A stretch of 64,000 nucleotides of DNA from UBA4781 sp963674975 (lineage in GTDB: Bacteria; Chloroflexota; Anaerolineae; Anaerolineales; Anaerolineaceae): positions 682,001 to 746,000 of the forward strand of contig OY771913.1 of the NCBI GenBank assembly GCA_963674975.1. Direction: 5' to 3'. The notes under the pieces were generated by a model, which was not told where the DNA came from, ran no database searches, and worked only from the letters and a program-made list of their open reading frames with translations. This document shows, in pieces, positions 16,538-25,645 of the stretch. The stretch's first letter is position 1. Each line of letters begins with the position of its first letter. Position numbers and translations under genes: made by a program.

Positions 16538-16924
16538 ATGAGCAGAAAAAGCGCCATCTGGCAAATTTGGGTTCCTTTGATCGTTGTTTTAATCCTTGTG
16601 GGAATACTGGCATATTTCCTCTTCGCATCTACCGCAGGTGGTGAAGGGAGTGGACTTGCTCAATGGGCAGATGTCTCATTGATTTATTTGCTCGCCCCTG
16701 TGATCGCTTTATCGGTAATCATACCGATCATTTTCATTGCCTGTATCTCTTTTGTAAATCTATCCCATACAAAAATTCACGGCTGGCTGGGAACCGCACA
16801 GGGATATTCCTCCCGTATCAGCCAAAAAACACAGCAGGTCAGTAAGAAGACGATCACGATCTTTTCAGGACCATCTGCCTGGTTTAGAAAACAGGAGAAG
16901 GATGAAGAAGATGGAAGAGAATAA
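16538..16924 (+). CDS. Small two-helix membrane protein
   Basis: 128 residues with two membrane segments (about 8-30 and 46-72) and a basic, Ser/Thr/Lys-rich cytoplasmic tail ending KDEEDGRE. GAGGTGAG about eight bases before the ATG supports it as a real gene. No family recognised. It overlaps the next gene by 23 bases, and that gene also encodes a small membrane-anchored protein, so the two may work together. Confidence 0.65.
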   Translation: MSRKSAIWQIWVPLIVVLILVGILAYFLFASTAGGEGSGLAQWADVSLIYLLAPVIALSVIIPIIFIACISFVNLSHTKIHGWLGTAQGYSSRISQKTQQVSKKTITIFSGPSAWFRKQEKDEEDGRE

Positions 16925-17117
16925 TAATAAAAGCTGGATCTATATCATCGGTGGCACAGTTGGTGCGCTGATTGGGCTAACCGTTGCTCATAACTTGATA
17001 AAATCTTCTGAATATGAAGAAAAACCTGTTCAGGTGTCCCCGCAAAAAGGGATCCAGATCGGACTTCAAACGGTCAATTTTGCACGCAGCTTAATCAACC
17101 TACTCAGAAAAACATAA
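16902..17117 (+). CDS. Small single-helix membrane protein (YtxH-like appearance)
   Basis: 71 residues with one glycine-rich membrane helix (IYIIGGTVGALIGLTVAHNLI) and a short basic amphipathic tail. The GGxxGAxxGL helix is similar to YtxH/DUF883-type small envelope proteins. GGAG lies close to the ATG at 16902, and an in-frame ATG at 16911 is an alternative. It overlaps the previous gene and is followed 19 bases later by the PfkB-like gene. Confidence 0.6.
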   Translation: MKKMEENNNKSWIYIIGGTVGALIGLTVAHNLIKSSEYEEKPVQVSPQKGIQIGLQTVNFARSLINLLRKT

Positions 17118-17136
17118 AACAAGCGGTACCCGCAAC

Positions 17137-18174
17137 ATGTCCATTGAAAAAAACATCCAAACCATCATTTGCGGAGTTATTGACCGAGAAACAATCATCA
17201 ATAATTTAAACCAGGTGAGTATTGATCGTCCCGGGGGAAGTTTATTATATGCAGCCAGCGGACATGCCCTGTTCAACAAGAAAATTGGATTGATCGCGAA
17301 AACAAATAAAACGCTGCTCGATGAATTCAGCAAAGAGCTTGAAAAAATTGATGCTGATCTGCATGGTATTTTCCCCTGCCCTTTTCCGATCGATGATATC
17401 CGTTATTACCGCATCTACAGCCGGGATCGATGGGATACTGCAAACTATATGCGCCATTTTTATGAACTGGGTCATCCGGTTCCAAAATCCCTGCTTTCGT
17501 GGGAAAACAAAACCCACTTCACGAAAGAAATAAAACGGGCAGAAAATCTGTCCCTCACATCCTCCGATTTTCCACCAGAATACAGCGGAGCCAGAGCATT
17601 ATTGATCACCCCTCTCAACTATACGGCTCACTTTTCATGTCCTCCTTCGCTGCGCGCCAGAGGAGTGGAAACTATTTTCCTGCGGTCTTCCTCATCCTAC
17701 ATGATCCCGGGTAAACTGGCTGCTATTTCAAGCCTTTTAGATGGTGTGGATTTCTTCTTTACCACCGAACACGAGATCAGGGCTCTATTTAAAACCCGCT
17801 TCAGCCGATATAGAATGATGCTTGAAGCTTTGCAAAACTTTGGAGCAAAAACATTCATTATCAAAGAGAAAAAGGGAGGATATTTCTTGATGAGTGCGGA
17901 AAGCCAGCGGCTCTGCATCATTCCAGATTGCTCTGTTTTCACCGTTGATCCGATCGGAGAAGATGACTGCTTTTGCGGTGCATTCCTGGGCAGCTTTGAA
18001 AATGGTCTATCTCTGGAAGAATGTGCGGCGAATGCCAGTGCGGCAGCCTCCATCTGCCGTGAAGGCAGCGGATTTACATATATTCTTAATACTTTCTCCA
18101 TGCTTCTGCAGTTAAGAGCAGAACTGACTGTTCAAGGTATTACTTATTCGACAATTTCTTCCATAACAGATTGA
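17137..18174 (+). CDS. PfkB/ribokinase-like sugar-kinase-fold protein, divergent
   Basis: 345 residues. The C-terminal half shows the ribokinase fold: FFFTTEHEIRALF (the NxxE-type region), AKTFIIKEKKGGYFL, then DPIGEDDCFCGAFLGSFENG, which lines up with the DTxGAGDxFxxGF anion-hole/catalytic motif. The Gly-Ala of GAGD are Glu275-Asp276 here, while catalytic Asp277 remains. The N-terminal GGS (residues 33-35) fits the substrate-binding GG. The substrate is unknown, and altered ATP-site geometry is possible. The start has no Shine-Dalgarno; a small GCGG/CCGC hairpin lies just before it. It overlaps the convergent transglutaminase gene by 35 bases. Confidence 0.7.
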   Translation: MSIEKNIQTIICGVIDRETIINNLNQVSIDRPGGSLLYAASGHALFNKKIGLIAKTNKTLLDEFSKELEKIDADLHGIFPCPFPIDDIRYYRIYSRDRWDTANYMRHFYELGHPVPKSLLSWENKTHFTKEIKRAENLSLTSSDFPPEYSGARALLITPLNYTAHFSCPPSLRARGVETIFLRSSSSYMIPGKLAAISSLLDGVDFFFTTEHEIRALFKTRFSRYRMMLEALQNFGAKTFIIKEKKGGYFLMSAESQRLCIIPDCSVFTVDPIGEDDCFCGAFLGSFENGLSLEECAANASAAASICREGSGFTYILNTFSMLLQLRAELTVQGITYSTISSITD

Positions 18175-20524
18175 ATTTATAAACAAGCAAAGCAAGAGCT
18201 ACTTCTTTGCGAAGACGGCGGAATGGTTTTCGCAGGTCGCGTTCCTCTACGGTTCGCGCGCTGTAGATCTCTTCCTGGTATTCCTGCAGAATGTTTTCTA
18301 TTTCACCCGCCGCTTTTGGTACAAATTTCTGGAGCAAACGGGCTTTTTCCAAAGGTGTCCTTTGTGGAGTTTCGCCTGCATCAAAGGCATTCAGGTAATG
18401 GTCAAACTGCATGAAACTGCGCTGTAGAGAAGACATTGACCGGTAATCTGCCCATGCCTTCATCCAGTGGGGAGGCGTTTTCCCGGATCGTTCAAGTGAA
18501 AGAACCAGATATTCTTGCAGCACTACTGTGGTTCCCTGATATCTCAATTTTCCAAAGAACAGGAACAGGATGAATCCCGCTGCAGCAAATGCGACGGCAC
18601 CCGGCAGCAGCCAATTGCTTGAAGGTTCGACAATTCCACCAAAATCATATAATCCCTCCCCCTGCTCTGCCAGACGCCTTTCGATCGCCTCATAACGCGA
18701 AGAATCATTCGCATTCGTTTGTATATCACTTAAAGCTGTTTGTCTCGCCCAATCCAACTGATCATTTTCGATGGATTCATTTTCTTCTATCAAAGCAGCT
18801 TCGGAAGGAAAATATACCGCTGGTTGAGCGCTGGTTGGTTCAAAGATCACCCAGCCTATTTCCGGGAAATATACTTCAACCCATACATGGCTATCTTTAC
18901 TGCGGACTTCAAATACCTTATCCCTCTCGATCTCCACTCCCTGCGCATACCCCGCAGCCAGACGGGCGGGAATGCCGATGGAACGCAGAAGAAGCACCTC
19001 AGAGGAAGCATAATAATTGCAGTAACCGCTTTTGGTTTCAAATAAGAACCAGAAAACCGGATCTAAATTTTGAGGGATTTCATCGATATCTGTTGTGTAG
19101 GTCATCTGGCTGCGCAGGTAATTTGTGATTGCCAGGGTTTTCTCAAAATCAGAATCCAATCCATCGGTGATCGCTCTAGCAAGCTGGCGGAAGCGGCTTG
19201 AAAAATTCTCCGGAAGCTGCAGGTAAATATTTTTCACCCGGGCAGGATAAGAACCGCCGGCTTCTGCCAATGCTTCATAAGTTAAAGACAGGAAATATGA
19301 TTCAGATTGGTATGAATCATTTTCTTCCAATGGCAAAAACGGCTTCCAGGCAAGCACATCAAAATCTTGTGTGTCTTTGAATATCTCCGTGATGCGCGCC
19401 GGTTTATCAATTGAGACAGTTATTCCAGGTAGATAATAGTAGCTCAGCTCAGCATTGACAACAAATATGAAATTGCCGGTTTCGTACTGCTCCATATTGG
19501 GAAATTGAATCAGGGTATCTGCCTCGATCGATTGCCCCTCAACATCAATAGAACTCCATTTTCCATTATCATACGTAGAATAACTGCGCGCTTTCCAGTA
19601 ATAATTACCGCTAATAAAATCATCGCTGGGGGCAATGGCAGTAAATAAGACCTCTTCCCCCAATGGCTGCGACAAACCAAGCTGAAAGGTATCGCCGAAA
19701 ACAGTTTCTTTCTGAATTGGCTGCGATCTGAAAGAAGAAAAGAAATCAGAGAAAAAATCCCCGCTATCTTCCATGGTCTGCACGAATGCTTTATGTTGTT
19801 TTGTACCCGGAGTAGCCACATCAATAACAAATGGAGTCCCCCAGGCAAGGATGATTAAAAAGATCGAGAGAAACAGGGTTGTTCGTAAAAAGACAACCGC
19901 GGATTCATGATCTTCATACGCTCGCTGTTCTTTCCACTCTTGATGCACTTCAAGATAACGTAGGCGACCCGCCAGAAATAGTAAAAGGAAGAAAAATATT
20001 CCGCTCAGCAAAGCGCTGCGATAGGCAGTGAGCTGAAAAAACTGCGTTGCTATCACGCTGACAGCCAGGATACCCAGCGGTATCCAGGGATTTTTCTTCC
20101 TGATCAAATCAATACCAGCCCATAATGAGAGCACCCAGTACATAGAACCTGTGATGAGAATGAACAGAATATTATCCGGCACCGGTTCTCCCTGCAGCAA
20201 AGCGCTGACCGCCGTACGGGCACGCTCCACGATGATCAACCAGCTCTCAGCCCATAAGTTTTTTTGAGTGGGAATTACGATCAAAAACAGGAAAAGGATT
20301 ACCAGACTGTAAAGAGAGGAAATCAGGAAAAGCTGTTTCTTGCGAAAAGAAGTGGTTCCCAGTGCCAGCCCAAGGATCACCCCGATACAAGCCAGGCTTG
20401 TGACAAGATTTAGATTCTCGGTCCAGTGAGTTGATTCAAGGGAATACGCAGAAAGAAATACCATCAAGATCAGTGATAGGCAGGATAAACCATCAAAACC
20501 ACGATTTTTGTATTTCTTAAACAT
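18140..20524 (-). CDS. Membrane-bound transglutaminase-like protein (DUF3488/TgpA-like)
   Basis: 794 residues. Five to six N-terminal membrane helices (1-240), a large extracytoplasmic region, a transglutaminase core with Cys in KSGYCNYYASSEVLLLRS, His in SKDSHVWVEVYFPEIGW and Asp/Glu-bearing IFEPTSAQP, then another membrane helix (LLPGAVAFAAAGFILFLFF) and a soluble C-terminal helical tail (DUF4129-like). This is the usual TgpA architecture. Such proteins commonly neighbour MoxR/DUF58 genes, which are not seen here. A TATAAT lies 10 bases before the ATG. Confidence 0.88.
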   Translation of the reverse strand: MFKKYKNRGFDGLSCLSLILMVFLSAYSLESTHWTENLNLVTSLACIGVILGLALGTTSFRKKQLFLISSLYSLVILFLFLIVIPTQKNLWAESWLIIVERARTAVSALLQGEPVPDNILFILITGSMYWVLSLWAGIDLIRKKNPWIPLGILAVSVIATQFFQLTAYRSALLSGIFFFLLLFLAGRLRYLEVHQEWKEQRAYEDHESAVVFLRTTLFLSIFLIILAWGTPFVIDVATPGTKQHKAFVQTMEDSGDFFSDFFSSFRSQPIQKETVFGDTFQLGLSQPLGEEVLFTAIAPSDDFISGNYYWKARSYSTYDNGKWSSIDVEGQSIEADTLIQFPNMEQYETGNFIFVVNAELSYYYLPGITVSIDKPARITEIFKDTQDFDVLAWKPFLPLEENDSYQSESYFLSLTYEALAEAGGSYPARVKNIYLQLPENFSSRFRQLARAITDGLDSDFEKTLAITNYLRSQMTYTTDIDEIPQNLDPVFWFLFETKSGYCNYYASSEVLLLRSIGIPARLAAGYAQGVEIERDKVFEVRSKDSHVWVEVYFPEIGWVIFEPTSAQPAVYFPSEAALIEENESIENDQLDWARQTALSDIQTNANDSSRYEAIERRLAEQGEGLYDFGGIVEPSSNWLLPGAVAFAAAGFILFLFFGKLRYQGTTVVLQEYLVLSLERSGKTPPHWMKAWADYRSMSSLQRSFMQFDHYLNAFDAGETPQRTPLEKARLLQKFVPKAAGEIENILQEYQEEIYSARTVEERDLRKPFRRLRKEVALALLVYKFNLLWKKLSNK

Positions 20525-20534
20525 ACATCTTTAC

Positions 20535-20579
20535 ATTATACTTAAAATAACGGTTGTCCATCCGACATTTGGCTATAAT
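20535..20579. promoter_or_regulatory. Divergent -10 boxes for the transglutaminase-like gene and the YtxH gene
   Basis: Minus strand: TATAAT at 20535-20540, 10 bases before the ATG at 20524, predicting a leader of only a few bases. Plus strand: TATAAT at 20574-20579, followed by AAGGAG and the ATG at 20600. No good -35 at standard spacing is visible for either; TGGACA on the minus strand is 14 bases from its -10. Confidence 0.5.
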
Positions 20580-20599
20580 GGATTTCAGTAAGGAGAATC

Positions 20600-20794
20600 A
20601 TGAGCAAAACATCAAATTTTCTTGCAGGTGCTTTTTTAGGGGCTGCAGTTGGAAGCATACTGGCTCTCCTCTTCGCTCCGAAAAGTGGTGAAGAACTGCT
20701 TAAAGATTTACAGGAAAAAGCAGATCAAATCTCTGTTGAAGTAAAGAAAGCCGCAGAGCAGCGCAAGCAGGAACTGGAAGAAGAGATCATATAA
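20600..20794 (+). CDS. YtxH-domain small membrane protein
   Basis: 64 residues. The N-terminal helix FLAGAFLGAAVGSILALLFAP and the motif APKSGEELLKDL are the YtxH signature, followed by an amphipathic charged helix. Own promoter and a good AAGGAG site. YtxH proteins are small envelope/stress proteins of unclear biochemical role. Convergent with the metallopeptidase gene, 6 bases apart. Confidence 0.9.
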   Translation: MSKTSNFLAGAFLGAAVGSILALLFAPKSGEELLKDLQEKADQISVEVKKAAEQRKQELEEEII

Positions 20795-20800
20795 GGTCTT

Positions 20801-22723
20801 TCAGTTCCCGGTCTGATCTATTATTTTCAAAGAGTATTCTGCCGGTACTTCTGTAAAACGCGTGGTTCCGCTTACGACTAAATATATTTCATCATTTTCC
20901 TGCGGGTTCATTTCAAGATTCAAAACATCATCACCCTGAACGGTCATGCGGGTTATGCGTGTTTGCTCTCCACTTTTTTCGATCATGGTGACCCGATATG
21001 TTTGCGGGAGAATATTCATAATGCGGACAAAGCCTTCTGCTTTCCACCCGCCATCATCCGTTTCAAAATCGGTTTGATATGAAATGCTGTCGATGCTGAT
21101 ATCATCCAGCACAAACCCCTCTCCATTCAGAGAAGCATCTGTCAGGTATTCAAACTGCAGCGTGATCATTTTTCCGGCATACTGCGAGAGATCGACCACT
21201 TCCTGTACCCAACCATCGCTTGCCCCATTATATCCACAGCCCTGATTCGATCCGGTGATGTTTTCTTCCGAGCAGTGCTGCGGGTTCAATTGATCCCAAT
21301 TTTCTCCATCTTCACTGGCAAGGAGATATGCATAATCCCAATCGGTTTCCAGATCATACCAGACATAATATTTCAGCAGGATTGGACCTTCCACATCGGT
21401 AAAATCAAAAGTCTGTGTCAGGGTCATTGTGCTCTGGTCGCCTTTATTCGACCAGAAATAATACTCACCCGAATGCGGGTCTGCCGGGATCACCGGCACA
21501 GTCTGCTGCCCTGTGAACTGCAGGGTGAAGGGCTGCTCGCAATCGACATCGAAATAATCCACGCCATATTGTCGAACGGTATAAGATCCGTCGGTCATGT
21601 TTTCGCAGTCGATCGCACCATCTACCCGAAAACTGGATAGATCGGGAAAATCCAAATAACCAAATTCACCATCACCCAGAGAATTATCCTGCAGCAAATT
21701 CGCCACAGCCCAATCTTGAAAAACATCATCGCTGTTTAGAGGCTGTTCTGCAGCATTATTTTCTGATAATTTCGCCAGTTCGGCGTCAATGGCAGTGAAT
21801 CCATCTAATGGATTGGAAACCAGAGCCTTGGAAAAATCTTCTCCAAAACGATCGTATAGATACGTCATGAACAGGAAGGAAGCGCCATAATGCGGAAGGG
21901 TGCTTTCCACCTCATCCCGAGGCCAAAAATCAAGCTGAATATCCGGATCGCGCGCATACAGCCAATCAGAGCCACCCGTACCGTATCCATTGAGCCGCAT
22001 AGCCAGCTCAGAAAAGCCCTCATTGACCCATGTGCTTTCATTGGAATCAAGATTCTGATGGATCATATGCTGAAACTCATGCGCCAGTATACTGTAGGTA
22101 TATTCCTGCCCCAGTCTCGCAGATACCGCGGACAGCATGAATATTTCCGCCTCGTTGGAATAAGGTTCGATCTCTCGTGGAAAGGTATCCGCAGAAGAAA
22201 AATATCCCGCAGCTCCATTCATCTGGTTGTTGTAGAGAATAAATAAATGTTCATCCTGGTCTATACCCGGTGTATCTTCACTGCCGAAAAACTCGCGATT
22301 TAGTGGATAGATCTGATTTTCAAATGTCTCACAGAGGTTCTCCACATCTTCCATTTCATAATCCACGCCATCCTGTATCCAGAAATAAAGATGCGGAGTG
22401 ATATACACAAGATCTGCCGTTACCGAAGAATATTGATTGGTGACCGAATCCAGCACAAAGAAATCACGGCTGTCTCCCACCAAATAATCGATCTTCTCAT
22501 GAGCCGGTTCATCCGGATCGATGGAAATATGCTTATATTTCATGGCAGTTTCATACGCATCATAGATCGGGACAATCACTTCTTCGATATTTTGAAGATT
22601 CTGCTGTTCGGGGGAAAGTTCAACTTCCCCTTCCTGAAGGCTTCTTGACCCCAGACAGGTCGATCCTGATCCAAATAGGAGGGAAATAGACACAAACGCA
22701 AGGAAAAACAAACTTTTCTTCAA
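20801..22723 (-). CDS. Secreted zinc metallopeptidase with immune-inhibitor-A-like C-terminal domain
   Basis: 640 residues with a signal peptide (KKSLFFLAFVSISLLF). The zinc site is HEFQHMIH, with a downstream Glu in WVNEGFSELA as probable third ligand (gluzincin-like). Residues about 410-580 form a beta-sandwich (YYVWYDLETDWDYAYLL, FVLDDISI) of the type seen in immune inhibitor A/M6 peptidases and MAM-like domains. It is likely an extracellular protease. A Cys follows the signal helix but the lipobox is poor. It starts 1 base after the ligase gene in the obgE-led run. Confidence 0.85.
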   Translation of the reverse strand: MKKSLFFLAFVSISLLFGSGSTCLGSRSLQEGEVELSPEQQNLQNIEEVIVPIYDAYETAMKYKHISIDPDEPAHEKIDYLVGDSRDFFVLDSVTNQYSSVTADLVYITPHLYFWIQDGVDYEMEDVENLCETFENQIYPLNREFFGSEDTPGIDQDEHLFILYNNQMNGAAGYFSSADTFPREIEPYSNEAEIFMLSAVSARLGQEYTYSILAHEFQHMIHQNLDSNESTWVNEGFSELAMRLNGYGTGGSDWLYARDPDIQLDFWPRDEVESTLPHYGASFLFMTYLYDRFGEDFSKALVSNPLDGFTAIDAELAKLSENNAAEQPLNSDDVFQDWAVANLLQDNSLGDGEFGYLDFPDLSSFRVDGAIDCENMTDGSYTVRQYGVDYFDVDCEQPFTLQFTGQQTVPVIPADPHSGEYYFWSNKGDQSTMTLTQTFDFTDVEGPILLKYYVWYDLETDWDYAYLLASEDGENWDQLNPQHCSEENITGSNQGCGYNGASDGWVQEVVDLSQYAGKMITLQFEYLTDASLNGEGFVLDDISIDSISYQTDFETDDGGWKAEGFVRIMNILPQTYRVTMIEKSGEQTRITRMTVQGDDVLNLEMNPQENDEIYLVVSGTTRFTEVPAEYSLKIIDQTGN

Positions 22724-22724
22724 T

Positions 22725-24197
22725 CTATGATCCTTTACTTTTTAACGCAGTCAGATCTGATGCTGCCAATCCCAAGCCGACCCACATATAGGGCATAGCG
22801 AAAGAATCGATACTGAAACCTTCTGCCAGCAGGGCGCATAAAATAAAAACGCCGGATAACGCAAAAACGCCTTTTATATTGTGCTTCATCTCAGCCCGCT
22901 TCACGAACTTTCTTGCCAGTGAATACAGCCACCCGCAAAAAACCGCGAATCCCACCAACCCGGTTTCTGCGAGCAGGCGCGCCCATAGACTTTTCACATT
23001 CAATAAAATGGATGTACGATAAGCAAGCTCACGAACTTCGATCAGCGTCCAGCCGTATGGAGTTATGGCTTTAGGGAAATAATAACCTGCATTTCCCAAT
23101 CCAACCCCCAATACAGGATATTCTGTAAAAACATTCCAACCAGCCAGCCAGTATACAACCCGTTCTCCGAAACTCAACTCATTGAAATAAGCCAGCAGCG
23201 GATTATCGGTTCCAACCGAAAAATCAAATAGAGATGCCATTCGCGGATCGATCCGTGAAAACACATACAGGGCTGTTAAGATAATCAGGAGATAGATAAA
23301 TATGAAAAAGACCGAAATGATCAGTTTCACCTGTTTTTGATTCTTCTCAGAAAAATTCTCTTTCTTCCTCAGAATAAAAGCCATTCCTTTCTTTACCAGA
23401 AAAGAATGCAGCTTCACAAAGAGGAAGGTGAACATCAATAAGAATCCACCCCAACCCACCCGCGAAAGGGTCAGCATGAGTGAACCAATGCCTACGACCA
23501 GCAGCATGCTCTCAACCGTAAGAAAACCCCAGCGCTTCTTGAAAGCAGTAACGCCCTTGATCGTAGCTGCCATCCAGATAGGCAGGTACACCATATTCAA
23601 TTGATGGGCAAACCACGAAGGTTCCAGCGCCAATCCATTCACCCGCTGCCTGTACAGTACACGAGAAGAGATCAGTCCCTGCAGATCAAACATCCAGCCC
23701 GGGTAGTGACCGAAACCATGCCAGGCAACCACCTGAAAACCGGTCCAGATGAACATAACAATCCCACTCCAGTTGATCACTTTCAGGGTCAGCCGGGCTT
23801 TTTCTTCATCTTTTATATAAGTCGAGGTGACAAGGAAAAAAGCAACTCCGATCAAAAGTGTAACGATCGCTTCTATCGAATTCTTGAGATAAGGGATATC
23901 TTTATAAGGCGGGATGATATGAAAACTGGAAAGCACGGTTGCAGCCAATGCAACCACAACAAAACACAGCAAAGGAATACTTTCCCTGACCATCTTCCCC
24001 CTCCGCCAGAGATAGGGAATGAACCATACCAATATCAGGAAAAATACAGCAAGGATAGAAGGAGCAGCAACTGTATCAGAACCCAGCAGGCGGGCAATAA
24101 CAGGCATGCTGGTGATCGGCAGCAAAGCAACCATGATGATCCACAGGATATCTGCGATCTTTTGTGCGGCAAGCCAGAGTGTGTTCTTTGAATTCAT
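22725..24197 (-). CDS. O-antigen ligase/polymerase-family membrane protein (Wzy_C)
   Basis: 490 residues with about ten to twelve membrane helices. The large periplasmic loop and the conserved NVFTEYPVLGVGLGNAGYYFP segment are the Wzy_C/WaaL hallmark (hPxxGxGxGnf). Probably polymerises or ligates a surface polysaccharide. The neighbouring Wzz-like gene directly upstream (stop and start abut) supports a polysaccharide role. Confidence 0.85.
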   Translation of the reverse strand: MNSKNTLWLAAQKIADILWIIMVALLPITSMPVIARLLGSDTVAAPSILAVFFLILVWFIPYLWRRGKMVRESIPLLCFVVVALAATVLSSFHIIPPYKDIPYLKNSIEAIVTLLIGVAFFLVTSTYIKDEEKARLTLKVINWSGIVMFIWTGFQVVAWHGFGHYPGWMFDLQGLISSRVLYRQRVNGLALEPSWFAHQLNMVYLPIWMAATIKGVTAFKKRWGFLTVESMLLVVGIGSLMLTLSRVGWGGFLLMFTFLFVKLHSFLVKKGMAFILRKKENFSEKNQKQVKLIISVFFIFIYLLIILTALYVFSRIDPRMASLFDFSVGTDNPLLAYFNELSFGERVVYWLAGWNVFTEYPVLGVGLGNAGYYFPKAITPYGWTLIEVRELAYRTSILLNVKSLWARLLAETGLVGFAVFCGWLYSLARKFVKRAEMKHNIKGVFALSGVFILCALLAEGFSIDSFAMPYMWVGLGLAASDLTALKSKGS

Positions 24198-24971
24198 CTA
24201 TTCCTTCTCTTTGTTCGGTAGAAGGACGGCGACCAGAAAACCCAGTATCGCGCCGGAGAAGACGAGGATGCCGGTCGTTCCCTGCACAGCAGCGGTGTTC
24301 AATGGGGCTTCATCAGCCAGGAAGAACTGCAGGGCGGGCATCAAGCCATAACTCAGACTTTGTTCTTCTCGAATTGCCGCTGAGGTTTTTTCTATTTCAC
24401 CGCTTAAATATATGAAATCAATGTTCGCACAGGGCTCGCTGCTCGTACCTTCAGGCGCCTGACGCTGCAGGCAGTAATCCAGTGAATCCAGGTACTGCTG
24501 ATAATGATCAGCGGCAATGGCATGCAGCATGGCTGCATCCAGAGTGCTCATGGCTTGTTGTGCCCATAAATTAGCCAGGTCTGCTGCCTTCTGCGGATCC
24601 GCATCTCGTACACGCAAGAGCCAGCGGAAATCTTCCCGCTCCAGCGTGAAATTTTCCGCCAGACTTTGCTCATCGAACTGAATACCATTTTCTTCCGCCT
24701 GAGTTAGAACTGCCTGCCTGACAATCTCAGAATCGATCAGGCAGCCCAGACCACGCATAGCCTGGTCTTCTTGAATATCCGAAAGAGCGCCGGTGCGGGT
24801 GTAATCGATGGTTACCGCGATGGCAGCTTTTGTTTCATAAATTGGGGTAAGCAGTTTGCCAGCAGCCATCCCGCATAAGCCGCCGATCACCATCAAGATG
24901 GCAATACGCTTCCAGCCAGCCAGCAATTTTTTAATATAATCAAACAGAATAAAACCATCATTCGAGTCCAT
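24198..24971 (-). CDS. Wzz-like polysaccharide chain-length/co-polymerase protein
   Basis: 257 residues. An N-terminal helix (about 19-38, IAILMVIGGLCGMAAGKLL) is followed by TPIYETKAAIAVTID, the Wzz N-terminal motif, then a mostly helical extracytoplasmic domain and a C-terminal helix (TTGILVFSGAILGFLVAVLLP). No tyrosine-kinase domain is fused. It lies immediately before the Wzy_C protein. GAGGT precedes the ATG. The protein is somewhat shorter than enteric Wzz, and the membrane topology is typical. Confidence 0.8.
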   Translation of the reverse strand: MDSNDGFILFDYIKKLLAGWKRIAILMVIGGLCGMAAGKLLTPIYETKAAIAVTIDYTRTGALSDIQEDQAMRGLGCLIDSEIVRQAVLTQAEENGIQFDEQSLAENFTLEREDFRWLLRVRDADPQKAADLANLWAQQAMSTLDAAMLHAIAADHYQQYLDSLDYCLQRQAPEGTSSEPCANIDFIYLSGEIEKTSAAIREEQSLSYGLMPALQFFLADEAPLNTAAVQGTTGILVFSGAILGFLVAVLLPNKEKE

Positions 24972-25002
24972 GGAAAACCTCTTTCAGGAATGAAATTTCT
25001 TT

Positions 25003-25641
25003 TTATTTTCGTACGAAGTTAATGATGATCAGGTTTTGATCGCACTGATCGAAAGTATCAAAGAAATATGGTTCGGTGAGAATATTTCCATTCAAATCAA
25101 GGACTTGAATGGAAAAGACGTCACTGGTTTCCAGTACGGAATTTTTGAGAACTGCTTCATATCCTCCCGGTCCGTATTTCGCGCCTTCGGCAGTACCTGT
25201 CAATGCAATCGCCTCAAAAGGCTGCTCATTGATCGAGCCGCGGATCCAGATCACCAGATTGATGATCGGTTCCCCATCGCTGTCAAATATCTGACCACCC
25301 ACCCCCAGCCAATTGCAGCCGGCATCAGGATAAGCGTAATTCTCTGTATAGACTGGTGTGTCAGCCTGGATCGCAAAAGGAAGCTGGGTAGGAGTAGCAG
25401 AAGGCAGGCTGGTAGGAGTCAAACTGGGTACCACTGTTTCAGTAGAAACAACTTCTTCTGTTGCCGTGGGAACAGTCGATTCAACTGTATTGGTTGGCTC
25501 AATATCCATCGTTGCTACTTGAACAGCCGTTTGCGTATACACCACGGTGGTGGGGGTGGCAGTAGAAACACCTTCCAGCTGGATACAGGAAGACAAGAAA
25601 AGAAATACAACCAATACGATCAATACTATTCCTTTTTTCAT
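25003..25641 (-). CDS. Lipoprotein with Thr/Pro/Val-rich linker and beta-rich domain
   Basis: 212 residues. The signal sequence ends in a lipobox, LSSC (Cys19). It is followed by a low-complexity Thr/Pro/Ser/Val linker to about residue 95, then a beta-rich domain (YAYPDAGCNWLGVGGQIFD, PIINLVIWIRG, YGPGGYEAVL) that looks like a carboxypeptidase-regulatory/transthyretin-type fold. Function unknown. It sits 4 bases after nadD and before the Wzz-like gene, so it may belong to envelope assembly. AAGGAG precedes the ATG. Confidence 0.7.
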   Translation of the reverse strand: MKKGIVLIVLVVFLFLSSCIQLEGVSTATPTTVVYTQTAVQVATMDIEPTNTVESTVPTATEEVVSTETVVPSLTPTSLPSATPTQLPFAIQADTPVYTENYAYPDAGCNWLGVGGQIFDSDGEPIINLVIWIRGSINEQPFEAIALTGTAEGAKYGPGGYEAVLKNSVLETSDVFSIQVLDLNGNILTEPYFFDTFDQCDQNLIIINFVRK

Positions 25642-25645
25642 CGCA

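Noticed and set aside
25360..25600. Low-complexity repeats in the lipoprotein gene as a CRISPR or tandem repeat
   Set aside because: They encode the Thr/Pro/Val-rich linker and have no regular repeat-spacer pattern.
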